From assembly GCA_963787185.1 (NCBI GenBank), contig CAWBCC010000017.1:62001-126000 (forward strand): 64,000 nucleotides of DNA, read 5' to 3'. Position 1 is the stretch's first letter. The number at the start of each line of letters is the position of its first letter. Of the stretch, positions 62,004-64,000 are shown piece after piece. The stretch comes from JAJXZP01 sp963787185 (GTDB lineage: Bacteria > Spirochaetota > Spirochaetia > Treponematales > Rectinemataceae). Position numbers and translations under genes: made by a program. The notes beneath the pieces are model-generated. The model worked only from the letters and a program-made list of their open reading frames with translations. It searched no databases and was not told the origin of the DNA.

Positions 62004-62069
62004 CCATGGTTGCCACCCGGTTATAGTCCGACCTGCGGTCTGTTCAGAACTGTCGGGTGGCAACCATGG
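62004..62069. repeat. Inverted repeat near IS21 right end
   Basis: CCATGGTTGCCACCCG at 62004-62019 and its exact complement at 62054-62069. A third GGTGGCAAC follows at about 62080. Multiple such repeats are binding sites for IstA at IS21 ends. Confidence 0.65.
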
Positions 62070-62103
62070 CCCGGAATGGTGGCAACTTTGGCCGGAATAG
62101 GCA

Positions 62104-62512
62104 GGCTGGCGGCGTCGCGATAGCCAGCGTCTGCGCATAAATGCTTGTTACGACGAGACGGAGGATCATCGCGCCGGATAACGATGGAATCAAGTACCTC
62201 CTCGATGCGCTTGCTATCATTCACATTAGCTCCGGTCACGACGAGTGATGGCGGGACGCCACGGCCGTCCACCAGGAGGTGGCGCTTGCTCCCTTTTTTC
62301 CCCCCGATCCGTTGGGTTCGGACCGACTGCTTCTTGTGCCAGAGGCGCCTTCATCATCGCGCCATCAACGCTTTGCCAACGCCAGGCGATCCCTTCCATT
62401 TCGTCATACTCAGCCAACCCGGCCTTCCACAGTGCTTCGAAGAATCCCGCTTCCTCCCACTCGAGGAAACGCTGATGCACGGCGCTGGCACTGCCGAACC
62501 GTTCCTTCTAAC
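62104..62512 (-). pseudogene. IS5-family transposase remnant with A6G frameshift window
   Basis: First frame: ERFGSASAVHQRFLEWEEAG then WRWQSVDGAMMKAPLAQEA and GPNPTDRG. After an A6G run near 62286 the second frame continues KGSKRHLLVDGRGVPPSLVV TGANVND and KHLCADAGYRDA, stopping at the IS21 edge. Two-frame layout with a slippery A-run is normal for the IS427-type IS5 group. Both ends are missing. Confidence 0.7.
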
Positions 62513-62665
62513 ATCTACATTATTATACGTTGCACCAAACCCGAAAATTGACATATTTTTCCTCCTTCAATAATGACATTTTTGGCGACTCGGCACAACG
62601 GAAATGCCTAACAGTAGAGAAACGGCAATTTCCATCTGCGCGCGCAGCGTCGGCCTAACATCAGT

Positions 62666-62750
62666 GTTCTATCCTGCGGAATCGCGAGACCGGAGTCATC
62701 CCAGGTAGAGCCCTGTTAGCAATCCATAATCCGATTCTGCGGGATAGAAC
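62666..62750. repeat. 19-bp inverted repeat, 47-nt spacer
   Basis: GTTCTATCCTGCGGAATCG at 62666-62684 pairs with CGATTCTGCGGGATAGAAC at 62732-62750 (17 of 19). May be the ends of a small deleted element or an IS end structure. Confidence 0.6.
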
Positions 62751-63022
62751 ATGTTGCACTGAGCTGACTGGCCGGAGGGTCACCCATGGGGCTTTTATCG
62801 ATTCGTCATGGCAACGGGAGAATAATAGCGCCGCCTATGGGTCTTCGCAAGTCGGGAAAATGGCGAGATCGAAGGGGATGATTTGGTTTTGCGATGAAAG
62901 ATGGCGGTACGATATCCCGTTTTTCACGGGTACCGTAGCCATTGGGCAAAGAAGCGCCAGGACAGACAGGTGTCTGTCCATGACAACGAGGTAGTGACGC
63001 GGAACCGGAATAGAGAGCCGGG

Positions 63023-63052
63023 TCTTCAGCCGGTTTTCTCATCGGCTGAAGA
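63023..63052 (-). terminator. Hairpin just past the IS91-type transposase
   Basis: TCTTCAGCCG and CGGCTGAAGA around a 10-nt loop, 8 nt beyond a stop at 63060 that the alternative transposase frame uses. No T-run, so either a weak terminator or the palindrome expected at an IS91 terminus. Confidence 0.5.
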
Positions 63053-63059
63053 TCCCCGA

Positions 63060-64000
63060 TCATGCCATTACGACTTCATTGGGGGCGGGGCCATGGATCT
63101 CCTGCAGAAACGCGAGCCGATCTTTGAGACAGCTTGGAGCGATCGGTGATCCGATGGATCGCTCGACTTTCATGTGCGAGCCGCATGTGGGGCAGATTGC
63201 CCAGACACAGGCGTCGGCGCTCAGTTTCCGGCAGTTCCTCGGAAAGTATGTGCCGAGCAGTTTCCTGGTGGCCATGATCGACACTGGTCTGGATAAGCGC
63301 GCGCACATGAGCCAGGGATAGCGTCCGATCCCGATTACCCATGTAGCCGAAGTAGCGGATCTTCCGAAGCCCTTTCGGCAGGATGTGCAGCAAAAACTTC
63401 TGGATAAACGCCTCATGGGACAGTGTCATCCGCATACGGGCATGGCCTGCGGCTCGATCGATCCACGAGAAACTGACCTGATGAGCGTCCGCGAAAACTA
63501 TGCGCTGTTCGCTGATTCCGACGCGATGGGTATAGCGGCCAAGGTATTTGACTATCTGCTGGGGGCCGCCGAAGGGAGGTTTGGCATAAACTACGAAGGC
63601 TTTTTCGGCTGCCTTGCGAAGCGAAGCATGTAACGCTGATTCGTCACCCTGGAGTTCACCTTCGCCGATGGATGTTTCCAGGTGACTCAAGAGCTTGCCA
63701 CGAAACACGGCGGACAATCGCCTCACCGACACGAGGTAGGTTGGATTTCCTGCTATCCACCTCGTGCCGTCCGGCGAGACTCCGCCGCCGGGAATGATGC
63801 AATGCAGGTGCGGGTGGAAGGCGAGCTTCTGATTCCAGGTGTGCAGGATGGCCATGCCGCCCACGCGGGCGCCAAGATTCTCGGCCTTCGCGCAAACAGC
63901 CAGCAAAGTTTCACGGACGCAGATGAAGAGTGCGTCGTAGAAGAGGTGGCGATTGGCCTGAGCCAGAGGCACGAGTTCGTGAGGAACCGTGAAGACCACG
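63060..64000 (-). CDS. tnp: IS91-family (Y2/HUH) transposase, partial at window edge, likely frameshifted C-terminus
   Basis: Rolling-circle transposase. The frame enters from the right edge at FTVPHELVPLAQANRHLFYD. HUH motif HPHLHCIIPGGGVSPDGTRW; catalytic tyrosine region QQIVKYLGRYTHRVGIS; then VSFSWIDRAAGHARMRMTL. The main frame ends at 63076 with an atypical tail, whereas the next frame carries the expected zinc-finger end (CVWAICPTCGSHM) and stops at 63060. This suggests a frameshift near 63230. The N-terminal zinc domain lies outside the window. Confidence 0.85.

Larger units (their letters stand above)
60349..62103 (+). mobile_element. IS21-family element, left part deleted
   Basis: Holds the C-terminal half of istA, a complete istB and a right terminus with repeated GGTGGCAAC motifs, ending ...GGAATAGGCA at about 62103. 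The left end and the first half of istA are missing; the hydrolase gene is joined directly to it. Confidence 0.75.
62513..63059. other. Non-coding flank of the IS91-type element
   Basis: No gene supported. It contains the inverted repeat 62666-62750 and a hairpin at 63023-63052, and resembles the non-coding terminal part of IS91-like elements beyond the transposase. Confidence 0.45.

Noticed and set aside
62607..62721. attC-like GCCTAAC ... GTTAGC near the IS91 flank
   Set aside because: The right-hand core does not fit GTTRRRY and the internal arms do not pair as L boxes; overlaps the 19-bp inverted repeat instead.

Overview
This 64 kb window is GC-rich over most of its length and reads as a bacterial chromosome with two very different halves. 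The gene set suggests a free-living, probably anaerobic bacterium: MetV/MetF with Hdr- and NarI-like redox subunits, an Fe-S-flavoprotein-like reductase, a full Kdp potassium system, and a rhamnose/ribose-type sugar ABC cluster. A high-GC spirochaete fits the overall flavour, but this is a weak inference because no 16S or other marker gene is present.

Layout. 1-7.2 kb: start of aroE (cut by the window edge), a decayed AraC/VOC remnant, a Nudix hydrolase, a 680-bp intergenic zone packed with palindromic repeats, a two-domain flavodoxin-fold reductase with its TetR regulator, and a SWIM/SNF2 helicase. 7.3-12.9 kb: an SF1 helicase-phospholipase D gene split by a complete ISL3-family insertion sequence with an 8-bp target duplication, then MarR and LUD-domain pseudogenes. 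13.4-16.6 kb: an operon coding a NarI-like membrane cytochrome, an HdrC-like ferredoxin, MetV and MetF. 16.7-27.1 kb: housekeeping genes (Uma2, DUF2007, M24 peptidase, HD protein, HrpB, TcdA, quinone-reductase-like enzyme with HxlR regulator, HAD phosphatase, secreted protein). 27.3-37.4 kb: a complete kdpFABCDE operon followed by a KimA-like potassium permease. 37.4-42.6 kb: a 7TM sensor histidine kinase, a Tai/Rap1a-like remnant, an IclR regulator and a membrane-anchored alpha/beta hydrolase. 42.7-53.4 kb: a sugar catabolic regulon (binding protein, ATPase, permease, lyxose isomerase, class II aldolase, FGGY kinase, URO-D-like protein, DUF4432 remnant, mannitol-1-phosphate dehydrogenase family) under a divergent LacI regulator, with matching palindromic operators on both sides of the divergent promoter.

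53.5-64 kb is an accessory region with lower GC in places. Three toxin-antitoxin modules (YefM/YoeB, VapBC, HigBA-like) lie in the same direction, and attC-like palindromes between them suggest a degenerate integron-cassette array without a visible integrase. Next comes a three-deep nest of insertion sequences: an IS256 element inside an ISL3 element inside an older ISL3 remnant, each of the two insertions marked by a perfect target-site duplication. The rest is a mosaic of IS1182-, IS21-, IS5- and IS91-type fragments around a MarR gene and the truncated hydrolase it probably controlled.

The strongest leads are: the MetVF operon with a membrane cytochrome subunit (a possible membrane-linked methylene-THF reductase), the tandem toxin-antitoxin array with attC-like sites, three in-frame DNA hairpins inside kdpB, the reconstructable IS nest, and the insertionally broken helicase-PLD gene beside an SNF2 helicase.
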